Positions 1 to 63,747 of a DNA stretch of 64,000 nt are shown here, in pieces. The first letter of the stretch is position 1. Each line of letters starts with the position of its first letter. Origin of the DNA: Flaccisagitta enflata. Its lineage: Eukaryota > Chaetognatha > Sagittoidea > Aphragmophora. The position numbers and the translations under genes were made by a program. The stretch spans positions 75,888,001 through 75,952,000 of the forward strand of contig OZ231126.1 in NCBI GenBank assembly GCA_965153355.1, given 5' to 3'. The notes beneath the pieces are model-generated. The model had not been told where the DNA came from. It ran no database searches and worked only from the letters and a program-made list of their open reading frames with translations.

Positions 1-52225
<52,225 letters not shown>

Positions 52226-52500
52226 TTTTTTTGTTACAATCTTTAATTAGTAGTCAAATAGATTTGTTCTGCATCTGTCTCTCTTTCAATTCTTTGTCTT
52301 GTTTTTTTTTTCACTTTTTACTTAAAATGCTACTCGGTTGTACTTCCATGTTCTCAAAAGAGAATCTTAACAGAAAAATGCTTTCTCCTGAAATTTTGCA
52401 TCGCTATTTTTATACATTTCTTGTCCAAATTTTGCGGCCGACGTAGGCCTTTTAATTGGGAAAGATCTGATAAGAAATTACATTCTTGATCTAGTCATCA
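52226..52500 (+). other. Probable 3' untranslated region of the ZIP gene
   Basis: The stretch after the stop is T-rich, unique-looking and has no long frame. I see no AATAAA or ATTAAA, so the poly(A) site is not placed. A truncated Family B element begins at about 52506. Confidence 0.4.
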
Positions 52501-52505
52501 AAAAA

Positions 52506-52600
52506 AATCGCTCATGGTCAGCGGTAACCGTTGCCCTGTTCAATGCGAGTTGGCAAAGTAATGGGGTGGAGCAGCGGCCCCTAAGCTAAGGCACGACTGT
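52506..52600. mobile_element. Family B end, truncated
   Basis: ATCGCTCATGGTCAGCGGTA, CCGTTGCCCTG and GAGCAGCGGCCCCTAAGC give the outer and inner left ends only. Confidence 0.6.
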
Positions 52601-52762
52601 CTGACTATATGTCTGTTTGTCTGGAAACACACAACTACGCTCCTAAAAGTTGGTTCGTCGGACCATCGGTGTGTAGGTTGGGTGGCAACACTTGTTCTTT
52701 TCCGAAGTGGATGAGTTTTTAGAGCTCGCCGCCCGCGAGATAAGTTGCCGTGCATAAAAGCT

Positions 52763-52915
52763 TGTTTGTCGCGGATACGCGGCTTTACACGCCGCTTTTT
52801 GGTCGGTTGGTCTGACCGTTGCTCCATCGGTCGGTTACAAAGTCACTTTTCGAGAGTTCCTGCCCCTGCCAACCCGTTATCGACTAAGGTAGCCCTTAAT
52901 CCGCATCTTTTTCCC
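52763..52915 (+). mobile_element. Family A element, degenerate
   Basis: TTGTCGCGGATACGCGGC hairpin, TACACGCCGCTTTTTGGTCG, TCCTGCCCCTGCCAACC and TATCGACTAAGGTAGCC. The GGCCTTG end is changed to CGCATCTT. Confidence 0.65.
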
Positions 52916-53021
52916 TACTATTACATTGTCAATGAGCAATGCTTCAAAAATAGTTTGGAGGGGCGCTACATGAGTTGGACAAAAGGAAGACAGAAAAAAA
53001 AGAAAGAAAAAAAAGAAAGAA

Positions 53022-53488
53022 ATAGTCGCAGAAGCGTTACATGGTCAGCGGTACCCGATGTCCCTATGTTAGTATGTTTTGCTATGAGATGATGAGTGGG
53101 GCAGCGGCTCCGGAGGGGCCGATTACCTATGATTCCATGCTGGACAATTGCAGGGTCTTTAATACCTGATTTTGGGTCTGAATAGCCTGATTTGAGGTCT
53201 TAGTAGCCTGATTTAAGGTCTAAGATGTCTGATTTGAGGTCTGAGGGGTTTGAGAAGCTTGTTTTGGGGCTTAGAGGCCTAATCTTGAGTCTAATTTAGG
53301 GTTGGAGGCCTGTTTGTGGGCTGGGAAGGGCTGATGTGGGTCTGATAGGCCTAGTTTGAGGTCTGGAAGATCTGATTTTAAGTTTGAAAGGCCAGACGGA
53401 CGGACGGACGGACGGACGGACGGAAACCGGAAAATTTGCCCTATGTGGAATCATAGGTCATCGGCCCCTCCGGGGCCGCTGCCCAAAA

Positions 53489-53490
<2 letters not shown>
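53022..53490. mobile_element. Family B element
   Basis: Outer end AGTCGCAGAAGCGTTACATG and GGTCAGCGGTACCCGATG; inner ends GGGCAGCGGCTCCGGAGGGG and the inverted CCCTCCGGGGCCGCTGCCC-type end at 53463-53487; GCCTGATTTGAGGTCT minisatellite and (CGGA)n core. No right outer end. Confidence 0.8.
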
Positions 53491-53945
<455 letters not shown>

Positions 53946-54024
53946 TAAGAAAGAAAAAAAGTACAAAGAAAGAAATCAAGAAGGAAAGGAAAACATAAGA
54001 GTGTCGATGAAAGAAAAATGAAGA

Positions 54025-54475
54025 AAGTCAAGAGGTTCCGCACGCCAAAGGCAGACTTTCGCGACTTCCTCAACAAATCATTACCCATTCAGAGCGTGTT
54101 TCTAGTGAAGACCCAAAGATGCGTTTGTTCCCATTGAACACGTTCACAGTATCAACACATATTCATCAATATCAACATTCTCAGGAGTTAGTGAAGTTAG
54201 TGAGCGAGCCCATGAATGGAGCGAGAGAGCGAAGCGGAGCTTTGGAACGTGTGAGCAGAGTGAGTGGTGCGAGCGAACGAATGTACCGAGCGACCGAGTT
54301 GCCCGTTGAAAACGCGATTGTCTCTGATTACAAACGCGCTCTAATTGAAGAACCTTTGTTTTCGGAGCTAGTAAGACAGACAAACAAACAGAAAGATAAA
54401 GAAAGTTGAGAGGCTGTGTGCGCCATAGACAGACTTTTCTCGCTTCTTTACCCATTCAACAACCATTCAGAAACG
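54025..54475 (+). repeat. Direct repeat of about 65 nt, 380 nt apart
   Basis: CAAAGGCAGACTTTCGCGAC with TTACCCATTCAGA at 54046-54095 recurs as CATAGACAGACTTTTCTCGC with TTACCCATTCAACA at about 54424-54475. The 96-codon frame between them is not supported as a gene. Confidence 0.55.
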
Positions 54476-54574
54476 AAGATGGAAATTGGACAGACAGAAC
54501 AATATCTTACATGAAGACTGAATATCTAATTTGACACCATCCTGTTGAATGGACAGATGGATAGATATATGAAA

Positions 54575-54581
54575 TTCTATG

Positions 54582-54648
<67 letters not shown>

Positions 54649-54649
54649 T

Positions 54650-54688
<39 letters not shown>

Positions 54689-54768
54689 TATAGATACATA
54701 GATAGATAGATACATAGATGGATAGATAGATAGATAGATAGAATGATAGATATATGAATAATAGATGA

Positions 54769-54831
<63 letters not shown>

Positions 54832-54857
54832 TAGATAGAGATAGATGGAGACAGTTC

Positions 54858-54911
<54 letters not shown>

Positions 54912-54925
54912 GATAGATAGATAGG

Positions 54926-54987
<62 letters not shown>

Positions 54988-54988
54988 G

Positions 54989-55024
<36 letters not shown>

Positions 55025-55052
55025 ATCGATCGATCGATCGATCGATCGATAG
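54575..55052 (+). repeat. (GATA)n then (CAAT)n then (CGAT)n compound microsatellite
   Basis: About 415 nt of GATA repeats with variants, then eight CAAT units (54991-55022), then seven CGAT units (55023-55050). Confidence 0.98.
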
Positions 55053-55212
55053 CTAGAAAGACATGAACAGGTCGACAAACAGACTGACACACAAAGAATA
55101 AACGTCGATTTGATGCTTGATGACGTCGGCGATGTTTTTGTTCTTGAAAATTCGCCCATCAATCGACAAATTATTTGTCATCACAACGCTCTCTGTAATG
55201 ACTGCGGCAAAA

Positions 55213-55663
<451 letters not shown>

Positions 55664-55923
55664 TCAAACTAAGAGGAAGGATTTGACAAACAGTGGCACG
55701 CAGACAGACTAAAACAGAAAAGACATAGAAACAAACAGACAAACACAAACACAGACTTACAGAAACACTTTTAAACCTCCCCCCCCACACACACCCAAAG
55801 CAAAAAGGAGGACATGAAATCGCATAGTGAAGGGCTTACCAAGGTAATAACAAGTAGAGAAAAGTAGCGATTTGGCAGACTTAGACAAAGGCAGAACCAG
55901 AGCTTGAGATAAGGATAGAGAAA

Positions 55924-55982
55924 GCGACAGAGACAGAGACAGAGACAGAGACAGAGACAGAGACAGAGACAGAGACAGAGAC
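55924..55982 (+). repeat. (CAGAGA)n repeat
   Basis: About nine CAGAGA units. Confidence 0.95.
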
Positions 55983-56405
55983 GGAAATGGAATGTCTTGT
56001 TGGAAAACGATTTTCTCCGTTCTTTCCTGCTCCGATTCATTCTTTTCATTCTCTGCTTTTTTTTTTTCTTTTCTTTTTTAATCCCTTTTTTCTTTCTTTT
56101 TTTCTTTCTTCAATTTGCGCATTTTCATTGACTTTTAAGAATCCTTCACAAATATTCTGAAGAAATCCTCAATAATGAAAAAAAAAAACATGATGTAAAC
56201 TCAATTTGCCCTCGTCATGAAAGAAAAGTGAAAGATTAATGCAAAAAAGATATCAAACGAAAATGAAAAGCTAGAAAAAAAGATATTGAAACTAAAAAAG
56301 GTGGAATTGACACACCGAACCCGGTAAATACGTTTTTTTTTAAACGTGAATAAGTTTCGAACTGAAAGAAAATCAGAAAGAAACAAAACAAAAGAAACAA
56401 AATAA

Positions 56406-56674
56406 CAAGGCCAACACCTATAATTATAAGTCGCGTGCGAGACTTACAGATTGACTTAGAATGACTTATAATGACTTAGAATGATTCAGTATACTCTTAG
56501 ATGACTTTAAATGACTTAAAGAAATGTAATTGATAAAAAAAAGTAGAAGTGTGACGGACGGACGGACGGACGGACGGACGGACGGACGGACGGACGGACG
56601 GACGGACGGGACGGACGGACGGACGGACGGACGGACAAGGCGGAGTGTAGAGTCGCGTGCACGCGACTAAAAAA
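56406..56674 (-). mobile_element. Family A element
   Basis: CAAGGCCAACACCTATAATT, AGTCGCGTGC (56429-56438), TGACTTAGAATGACTTATAA body, (CGGA)n core of about 85 nt, and hairpin AGTCGCGTGCACGCGACT (56651-56668) then AAAAAA. It ends 75 nt upstream of the gene 2 exon. Confidence 0.88.
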
Positions 56675-56748
56675 CGTATGAACAACATTTGCGTCGTCGT
56701 GGTCGAATGTAAGACATGATTCTATTGAAATGACAAAAAATGTTACAG

Positions 56749-57024
56749 ACGGATGTTCTGACTGACGAAATGGTCTCTGTAGCTGGAGGATACGGCTTCG
56801 AAGGAGGCGATAGATTCCATGTTGGTGACAGCCTCAGAGTAGGTGACGGTGTTAGAATGAATGGTCGGTGGTACGGCGGTGATGTTGTTCCTGCATGTTC
56901 TGCCATTTGGACATTAGTAACCTGGGATCATTGGTTGTGGACAACGACGTTGACTTGCCTCGTTCTATTCTCTGGTTTTACGTTTTTGCTGTTTAGTTGC
57001 GGCGTCATCACCAGATTATTCATG
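56749..57024 (+). CDS. Gene 2 exon with transmembrane segment
   Basis: The acceptor is TGTTACAG at 56748 and the donor GTAAGT at 57025; the frame is open throughout and phase 0 at both ends. A candidate start codon is at 56770. Encoded features are GGYGFEGGDRFHVGDSLRVG, then ACSAIWTLVTWDHWLW and a strongly hydrophobic segment. Codon content and composition look unlike the surrounding repeats. The opposite strand also has a Pro-rich open frame, which looks less protein-like. Confidence 0.5.
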
Positions 57025-60000
57025 GTAAGTATTTGGAAGAATGTAAGCATATACCTATCATCTACGTCAATCACTTCATCACTAATCGCAACATGTAACT
57101 ATGAAGGGGTTTATCTAACACTCTATTTTTCCTGGTGATTATGGAGAAATAACTACTTATCTTTTTCTGTTTGTATCCTCAATAAGAAAACAAGCGCAAA
57201 ATAGGGCGATAGTCGGGCGGGGGCAGAACTACAGTACTACAAAACTAGCACTACAGTGATACAGTACTAAAGTACTACAGTACTACAGTACTATAGTACT
57301 ACAAACCTACAGTACAACAGTAGTTATTTCACACTTACATTAGTTGTAAACATACTTCACAATTACCTTTATCACAAACAACGAAAAAAGATGACTACAT
57401 TTTGGATGAACCGACCTACCGGACAACAAAGCAAGGTGTTAAGTAGTGTCCGCGACTATGAAAAGACAAGGCATAAAAGTTTCATAATATTTTTCAAATC
57501 TTTCAAATCTTTTTAATCATTTGAACATCATTTTCTCAGTCGTGCACCAGCTGCAGATTTCGTCATAGTCGTAAAGACAAGAATATTTGGACCAAAGATC
57601 AAAACTTTTAACGGCTTTTAAAGAATGTAGAGGAGCTCGAGCTCTTAAGTGAATAAAAGACTACTCGTCGGATAGTCTGTTGAGTTATTGCTCTATCTAT
57701 CCAACTACTACTCGACTCAATAAAAAAGCCGCACTTTTAAATGACAAATTGTCATACTAAATTTCAAAAAAAACTAATCAAAATCTTAGACCATTAGAAA
57801 GCTCTTGAAAAGATCTTTCATTTGGCGCCAATCTGGTATTGCTATCTTTTTTCGTTTAGAAATGACATCACTTTAAGTAATAACGTTGCCAATTTCAGTT
57901 TCGCAATCCCTATGAAAAAAATGCATTTTAGCAAAATAGTGCATTTCTTTGTAGAGCTAAACCATTTAAGATACAGATCTGGGATTGGTCTAGAATAAAA
58001 GAAAATTCAAAAGTCTTTCTAATCACTTTAGCAGAAAAATTTTTAAATAATTTTTTTTTACACATCAACTTAAAATAGGGTGCGGCTTTTTTTTTTTTGA
58101 GTCGAGTAGTAATTATCCACAGTTACGCCCCGCAATTTTGAGCGTCAAGGGACCAGCTAAATTTAATCTGATGGATTTCCATTTTTGCCAAAATAAGAAC
58201 TAAAATGAGAAGATTTATCGATTTACCCTATCTATATTTGTTAACAAAAACATTTCCTTTCCATTTGTCTATCCATACCTATCCATAAAACGGTTGGGCT
58301 GTCGCTTGTTAGGTCTGTCCATCCGACCACTCATATTCCTTTTTTGGGCATCCTGTAGGACACAGGGGTGAATTTCCAGACGTCCGTACGTCTATACATC
58401 CCCTCCCCGAAGCTTCTCAAGCCTCAAATTCCCATTGAATAACATGGGAAATTGACAAAATACAAGCTTCCTATTGAATAAGATAAAAAATTTTCAAAAA
58501 AAAAAAATGAAAAATTGCATGATTCCTATTAAATAACATAGAAAATCAATAGAAATTGAGAAAATTGTAAAATTCCCATTGAATAATATGGTAAATTGAC
58601 AAGAAATTGAAAAACTGCAACATTTCTATAGAATAACATGGAAAGTCGCTACCAAGGCCTCAAACATGCCCTCTCAGGACATCTGGAAATTCACCCCTGT
58701 GTCCTACAGGACATCGGCCATATGGGGCCGCTGCCCTGCTCTCACTCCAATCTTTCAGCTAATCACTCCAAGCAGGGCATCGGGTACCGCTGACCATGTG
58801 CGATCCTTGGATGACTTGTTAAGAGTGCGTTCCCCATGAAAGTTTTTGTCCAGCCACAGCTGCCCATCAGGATTGTCCTATTTGTTTTGTCTGTCCGATG
58901 ATGAATATACAATCAGTTTTGATTTATAGTCGCGTGCTACGCGACTCTATACCCTGCATTGTCGGTCCGTCAGTCCGTCTCTCCGTCAGGCCCTCTGTCC
59001 GTCCATCCGTCCGTCCGTCCATCCATCCGTCCGTCCGTCCGTTTCTTTCTCGGCGCTAATGGGGTTACTGGCCTTACTGCTCCTGCCCAAATGATCCATT
59101 GACCTCAATTATGGCCCCTGTCCACCCGCACGCGACTGGGGTAGCCGTGTATCCGGCCTTATTTCAAATAAGAGGTAAGTCTTTTTTTTTTTTTTCTCAT
59201 AGTTGCGTCCTCGAATCTCCAGTGTCTGACTGTCTGTAGGGCAGTCAGTCAGTTGGTCTGTGATTCTGTCTGTCTGTAGTCGATCATGCAATTGTTGGTA
59301 TCACAAAATCCAAGGCTATTTCAACAAAAAGCGGCACCAATCTAGTCTTTCATTTGTTCACTAAGTCATTTTTTTCATTCAGTCTTTTATTTTTCCGTAA
59401 ACAACGTTCATTTGAAAAAAAAACAAGGCCGGATACACGGCTACCCCAGTCGCGTGTGGGTGGGCAGGGGCCATAATTGAGGTCAGTGGAGCATTTGGGC
59501 AGGAGCAGTAAGGCCAAAAACCCCATTAACGCTGAAAAAGTAAAGTGTGACGGACGGACGGACGGACCGACGGACGGACCGACGGACGGACCAACGGACG
59601 GACCGACGGACCGACAAAGCAGGGTGTAGAGTCGCATAGCTCGCGACTAAAATTTCTTTCAAAGAGGACGTAAGTTGGTCTTACTTGATTTTGTTTTTGA
59701 TTTCTTGATCCAGGGGCCTATAGAGGAATTTTGGGCCCCTAAACAATACAAAAATCCACCCCCTCCAGTTTTGGCGCAACTGCTGGCATGAATGATAATA
59801 CACAATGTTTCTGATATATTACTTTTTAGCCTCTATACAATCAATCTGAAGAAGAAAATTCAAACAAGTGTTGAACTAATCATTTTGAGAAAAAAAAAGC
59901 CTAAGAGCAACAGCAGAATATTTTGAATGTAACTGGGGGCCCGGTTTTGCACACTATTCCTTCATGGGCCTGGGTTTATATTGGGTCCTTGACTTTTTTC

Positions 60001-60849
60001 CTTTTTAGGTGCGACAAAGCACCTCTATAACTGGCTCTGTCCGTTGGTCAGTCGGTTGGTTGGTCGGTCAGTTGATCGATCGGGTAACGCATTTGTTTGA
60101 CGATCCACACGTCGCACCTTATTGGCCTACTTGGCCTTGTTTCTTTTTTCTTTTGTCTTTTGTCTTTTGTCTTTTGTCTTTTGTCTTTTGTCTTTTGTCT
60201 TCTGTCTTTTGTCTTTTGTCTTTTGTCTTTTGTCTTTTGTCTTTTTTCTATTTTTTCTTTTTATTTCTTCTCTTTTCTCTTTTCCCCTTTCTTACCTCTT
60301 ACTGTCTATGACAATCAAGGATGCCCGGGCCCCTATAATTTGTATAGGTTGTCTAGGCCTCTACAGACCAGTGTCTTGCTCTCAGGGTAAGTCACTCTCT
60401 TGCTCTCAGGGTAAGTCAACGCCGAAAGCGAATCGAATATCGGAAATTCCAACGATCACAGTTGACTCACCTGATGACACTTCCCAAGCGTAAGTTCTGT
60501 CAATGATGGTTTTATTCATTACAAAAAACAATTTTCTGCATAAACTATTTACGTTGAAATAATGCATGTGTTAGGTGCGGCCCAAATTTTACAATAAGAA
60601 AAACAGAAGGTCAAGAGGGTATGTCTGTGCACCCATCCGATGACTACCTGCTACTACGTTGGCATCGAAAATCAGATTTACTTTCATTCGATGCAATGAA
60701 TGTGTGGCCAACTCAAACGAATCTCTGTTGTTGCGCTTTGCTGATGTGTCTTTTCCGCTTTTAGGTCTACTCCTTGCTGGGGTGAACTTGGACCCGAAAT
60801 CTGCTCACAAGCCGAATCTGATCTCGCAAAAATGGGGGTTCAAGTCTAA
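56749..60849 (+). CDS. Gene 2: unidentified small single-pass membrane protein, three-exon model
   Basis: I do not recognise this protein. Three segments (56749-57024, 60410-60489, 60765-60849) join by GT-AG sites in matching phases. Starting at the ATG at 56770, in a good Kozak context (GAAATGG), the model gives about 139 residues: a Gly- and Asp-rich N-terminal part, one hydrophobic segment (LTCLVLFSGFTFLLFSCGVI) at about residues 60-80, and a polar tail of about 55 residues ending MGVQV. The tail end fits a hydrophobic-X-hydrophobic PDZ ligand, which is only an inference. The first exon is open upstream of the ATG and has its own acceptor, so either a spliced 5' UTR or more coding exons may lie upstream. 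It is on the same strand as the ZIP gene and 4.5 kb downstream. Confidence 0.42.
57225..57320 (+). repeat. TACAGTACTAC minisatellite
   Basis: Units of about 10-11 nt (ACTACAGTACT) repeat eight or nine times; each is rich in AGTACT palindromes. Confidence 0.85.
57405..57470 (-). mobile_element. Family A relic
   Basis: GACCTACCGGACAACAAAGC, AAGGTGTTAAGTAGTGTCCG and CGACTATGAAAA keep the right-hand end in eroded form. Confidence 0.4.
57707..58110. mobile_element. Family C element, copy 2
   Basis: Ends ACTACTCGACTC and GAGTCGAGTAGT are exact reverse complements. Just inside are AATAAAAAAGCCGCAC and GTGCGGC plus a T-run. The core (TTGGCGCCAATCTGGTAT, GTTTAGAAATGACATCAC) matches copy 1, but the outer 12 bp differ. 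Confidence 0.75.
58357..58815. mobile_element. Family B element, right half complete
   Basis: Inner ends GGGCATCCTGTAGGACACAG and its complement (58694-58712) flank four units of about 60 nt (CCATTGAATAACATGGGAAA); then CGGCCATATGGGGCCG and the outer end AAGCAGGGCATCGGGTACCG…CCATGTGCGATCCTTGG. The outer end is identical in inverted form to that at 14693. Confidence 0.82.
58928..59161 (+). mobile_element. Family A element, full-length type
   Basis: Hairpin AGTCGCGTGCTACGCGACT (58928-58946), GTCCGTCCGTCCATCCATCC core, GCTCCTGCCCAAATGATCCA, GCACGCGACT (59128-59137) and GTGTATCCGGCCTTA. Confidence 0.9.
59205..59423 (+). mobile_element. Family A (CATT subfamily) element split by another copy
   Basis: AGTTGCGTCCTCGAATCT, CTGTCTGTAGTCGATCATGC, CAAAATCCAAGGCTATTTCA and CACCAATCTAGTCTTTCATT match the intron 10 copy at 39540. 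ACAACGTTCATTTG then runs into the Family A copy at 59424. Confidence 0.5.
59424..59650 (-). mobile_element. Family A element, full-length type
   Basis: CAAGGCCGGATACACGGC, AGTCGCGTGTGGGTGGGCAG, GAGGTCAGTGGAGCATTTGG, (CGGA/CCGA)n core, and AGTCGCATAGCTCGCGACT then AAAA. Confidence 0.87.
60007..60140 (+). mobile_element. Family A element, AGGTGC subfamily
   Basis: Hairpin AGGTGCGACAAAGCACCT (60007-60024), GGTTGGTTGGTCGGTCAG core, CACGTCGCACCTTATTGGCC and TACTTGGCCTTG. Confidence 0.88.
60143..60248 (+). repeat. (CTTTTGT)n repeat
   Basis: About fifteen 7-nt units starting at the Family A GGCCTTG end, inside the gene 2 intron. Confidence 0.96.
60410..60489 (+). CDS. Gene 2 exon, cytoplasmic tail
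   Basis: The acceptor is TGCTCTCAG at 60409 and the donor GTAAGT at 60490; phase 0 in, phase 2 out. It codes for GKSTPKANRISEIPTITVDS followed by PDDTSQ. A duplicate acceptor lies 24 nt upstream (CTCTCAG ending at 60385), which would add eight residues in frame. Confidence 0.48.
60765..60849 (+). CDS. Gene 2 candidate last exon
   Basis: The acceptor is TTCCGCTTTTAG at 60764. One base completes the split Ala codon, then 27 codons follow to TAA at 60847-60849: STPCWGELGPEICSQAESDL and AKMGVQV. The frame agrees with the previous exon. Right after the stop the genome repeats a GGGGGTTCA motif three times, so the end of the exon may itself be repeat-derived. Confidence 0.42.
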
Positions 60850-61074
60850 AACATCTTCTAAAAGCGGGGGTTCATGTCGCAAACATCGTCCAAAAATGGG
60901 GGTTCACTTCTGAATTATCGTTTAAAATGTGTGTGTTTGTGTGGGAAGGGGTGGGGATAGAATCATTGTCAAGATATGTTGGAAGGCGAAGGGGTTGAAG
61001 TATGTCCCTTATGATGAGGGTGAGAGTTCTAGTCCGAATTCAATGAATCTTATAGTGGAGCTTTTTTCCTTTTT

Positions 61075-61307
61075 AGTCGCGTGCACGCGACTCTTTAACC
61101 CGCTTTTTCGGTCCGTCCGTCCGTCCCTTAGTCTGTCCGTCCATTGGTCCGTCCTTCCGTCCGTCCGTCCGTCCGTCCGTCACACTTTACTTTTTTGGCA
61201 TTTTTGAGGTTTTTGGCCTTACTGCTCCTTCCCAAATGCTTTGCTGACCTCAAGTATTGCTCCTGCCCACCCGCACGCGACTGAGGTAGCCGTGTATCCG
61301 GTCTTGT
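61075..61307 (+). mobile_element. Family A element, full-length type
   Basis: Hairpin AGTCGCGTGCACGCGACT (61075-61092), (CCGT)n core, GCTCCTTCCCAAATGCTTTG, GCACGCGACT (61273-61282) and GTGTATCCGGTCTTG. Confidence 0.9.
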
Positions 61308-61309
61308 TT

Positions 61310-62090
61310 CTTCTCTGTCTAGAAAATATAGATTCGAATCTGTTTCATCTCCATTCAAATTCTGCTCTACTATTTGCTTCACACGCAGAACTCCGATGCA
61401 AAGGTCTCAGTAATGAAACATATGAGGGATATTATATTATATTGTTCCACTCGTCCTATGACGCTCATGAACGTTTTGGGCGTCATCAAATAGTTTTATC
61501 TCGTGAAAAAGATTGCCTTTTTATGAAAAATTGGTTTCTTGTCATTCTAGACAGTAAAAGGTTCGAATCTGTGCCGTTAGACAAGTTTTGGTGTATCACA
61601 CTTAGACGATTAACGAGAACACCACAGTGGCAACACACTTCCAAGTCGTTCTAGCCAGCGCACGTGCGTTTTCAGCCTCATGTAGACGTAAATAGATATT
61701 GGAATAATTAAAAATATCACTGATCGGAAAGTGGCGATGAGACAAAGAGAGCGGCAATTACCTTCTCATCTGAAGAAGGCAGAAACACCGATGATTGAGA
61801 TAAACCTTGAATTCTAGGACTTGCCACACATGTGTGTATGTGTATGTGTATGTGCATAGGTGTATTCTACCCGGTATCTACTCAACGCGAGTACAATTGA
61901 TCTCAGTTATTTTCCGGATGGGTCACAAGTAGGCCAAAAATCAATGTAAAATAGTTATACGACAATGGATATAAAAAACAGTAGAATTACAGCATCTTTA
62001 GAATAACGGGAAAGATATCCACTTTTATTGTTGGAAGCTTGTAAAAGCTGTGAACCAGGTGAACAGCAATTTGGTTAAGATTTTTAACTA
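61310..62090. other. Sequence without firm features
   Basis: A frame over 61241-61654 includes GLSNETYEGYYIILFHSS and reaches 137 codons, but its first third lies in the Family A copy and I see no domain. A TGTGTATGTGTATG repeat lies at about 61832. Confidence 0.35.
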
Positions 62091-62092
62091 AA

Positions 62093-62414
62093 CAAGGCCA
62101 AGTTATGGCCAATAAGTGCACCTCGCTTGATTAAGAATTTGTGAGTGAACGTTTTGAATGAATGAATGAATGAATGAATGAATGAATGAATGAATGAATG
62201 AATGAATGAATGAATGAATAAAAGAATGAAAATGAGCGTGGTGAGGCATGAGAAGTGATAGTAATGAAGAAAGACGACAGAATTGGCCGTTTTGAGCGTT
62301 TTAAACGTTTGCGTTACCAACCTACCAACCGACCGACCAACCAACCAACCAACCAGCCAACCAACCAACCAACGGACATGACCTCTTATAGAAGTGCGAG
62401 GACGCACTTAAAAA
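62093..62414 (-). mobile_element. Family A (GAAT subfamily) element, both ends present
   Basis: CAAGGCCAAGTTATGGCC, TAAGTGCACCTCG (62113-62125), (GAAT)n at 62157-62220, (ACCA)n core, and hairpin AAGTGCGAGGACGCACTT (62392-62409) then AAAAA. Confidence 0.85.
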
Positions 62415-62481
62415 GCGAGAAGCGGTATCAGATTCTCATTCTTGTAAAGACTCCTCCTCCTTATCATCCGACTCCCAACAG

Positions 62482-62567
62482 CCTGCAGGTCTACTTTACA
62501 CACGTTGCGAATGAAGGGGCGCGGGGACTCCGATATCGTCATGAACGTGAATTTGGCTGTTGGGAGA
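62482..62567 (+). CDS. Exon-like block, possible alternative 3' exon of gene 2
   Basis: A pyrimidine-rich stretch ending CCCAACAG at 62481 is followed by an open 86-nt segment and GTAAGT at 62568. Used after the 60489 donor it stays in frame and codes for LQVYFTHVANEGARGLRYRH and EREFGCWE, ending in phase 1. It could belong to gene 2 as an alternative exon or to another gene continuing to the right. A long fold-back repeat begins about 10 nt past the donor. Confidence 0.28.
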
Positions 62568-62576
62568 GTAAGTCTA

Positions 62577-63166
62577 CAGGGTGTATCATGCCAAATTAGA
62601 TTTAAGAAAACGAGGGCATTCTGTTTTAAAAGTGCAAAGATAATCTTAAAAAAAAATTCAAACAACACATGAGCTCTAGTTTTTTGTGTAAAAATTTCAT
62701 AGGTCTGGGTCAAATATTTTAGCCACAACATCAATTTGAAATATATTAAGCATTTAGAGGAGAAACTTTTTGGACATGATTTTGATTCTTAAAGTTTTTT
62801 TTAATTGCTCTCATTTTTAAACAGCTTAAGTTACAGATGCCAGATTGATCCCAAATTAAAGCTTTTCAAATTTTCTTTATTTGATACCAATCTCGCATAT
62901 GTGGCTTGAGCCGCTTAGAAAGAGCAATTCAAAGAAAAACTTTCAAAATCAAAATCATGTCTAGAAAGTTTCTCCTCTATATGCTCAGTTCACTTCAAAT
63001 TGATGTTGTGGCTAGAATATTTGACCCAGACCTATAAAATTTTTACATAAAAAAAACGGAGCCTATGTGCTTTTTGAATCTTTTTTCAGAACTTTCTTTT
63101 GCACTTTTAGAAACAGAATGCCATCGTTTTCTTATATCTAATTTGGCATGATACACGCTGTAGGAG
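62577..63166. mobile_element. Fold-back element, 590 nt, long arms
   Basis: TACAGGGTGTATCATGCC at the left is inverted at the right (GGCATGATACACGCTGTA). The arms stay complementary for about 270 nt (CTGGGTCAAATATTTTAGCC / ATATTTGACCCAGACC, AATTTGAAGTGAAC-like centre), so nearly the whole element is one hairpin. Confidence 0.8.
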
Positions 63167-63740
63167 AAGGAAGGGGACATATTTGTTATTTCACTGGAAT
63201 ATATTGTTGTAAACGGGGGCAATGACTGGCAGGACAGCTACAGGCAGACGAAGAAGCCTGTCAATACTATTTTTTTACTGGAATTTCTCCATAACTTTTT
63301 CTCTAGTGTTTTTCCTTTAGTTTAGATAGCTTACTCATGTTTGCTGCAAAGGAAATCTGCTATGCACAGTAAAATTGAATTGTTCCATCGGTCTCAATTA
63401 GCCTTTCCACTAAAATGAAAAAAATCTTGACACGATGCATTACTTCGGGCATCGAAAGTCCGGTTTTACATTTGCCTATGCATGTTTTTGAATCATTCCG
63501 CAAAGTAGCTCATTTGAATGTCAGCTAGTCTCCGAGCCATGACAAAGTGAAAAAAGCTGTTCTAAGCAGCAACAATGAAGAAGAAAAGGTTGTTGAAAAT
63601 AACATAAAATAAATTGGCGCAAAATACTAATTGTAACTTGATCAGAATCAGTTAAGTGGTCTATCTCCAAAGTAATTGAACAGATATGCTATACAACCTT
63701 TGAGCGTTGATTCATTAAAATAACAGACCAACCGTGAAGT
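63167..63740. other. Sequence without recognised features
   Basis: AT-rich, no frame or repeat that I can support. Confidence 0.3.
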
Positions 63741-63747
63741 GTGAACA

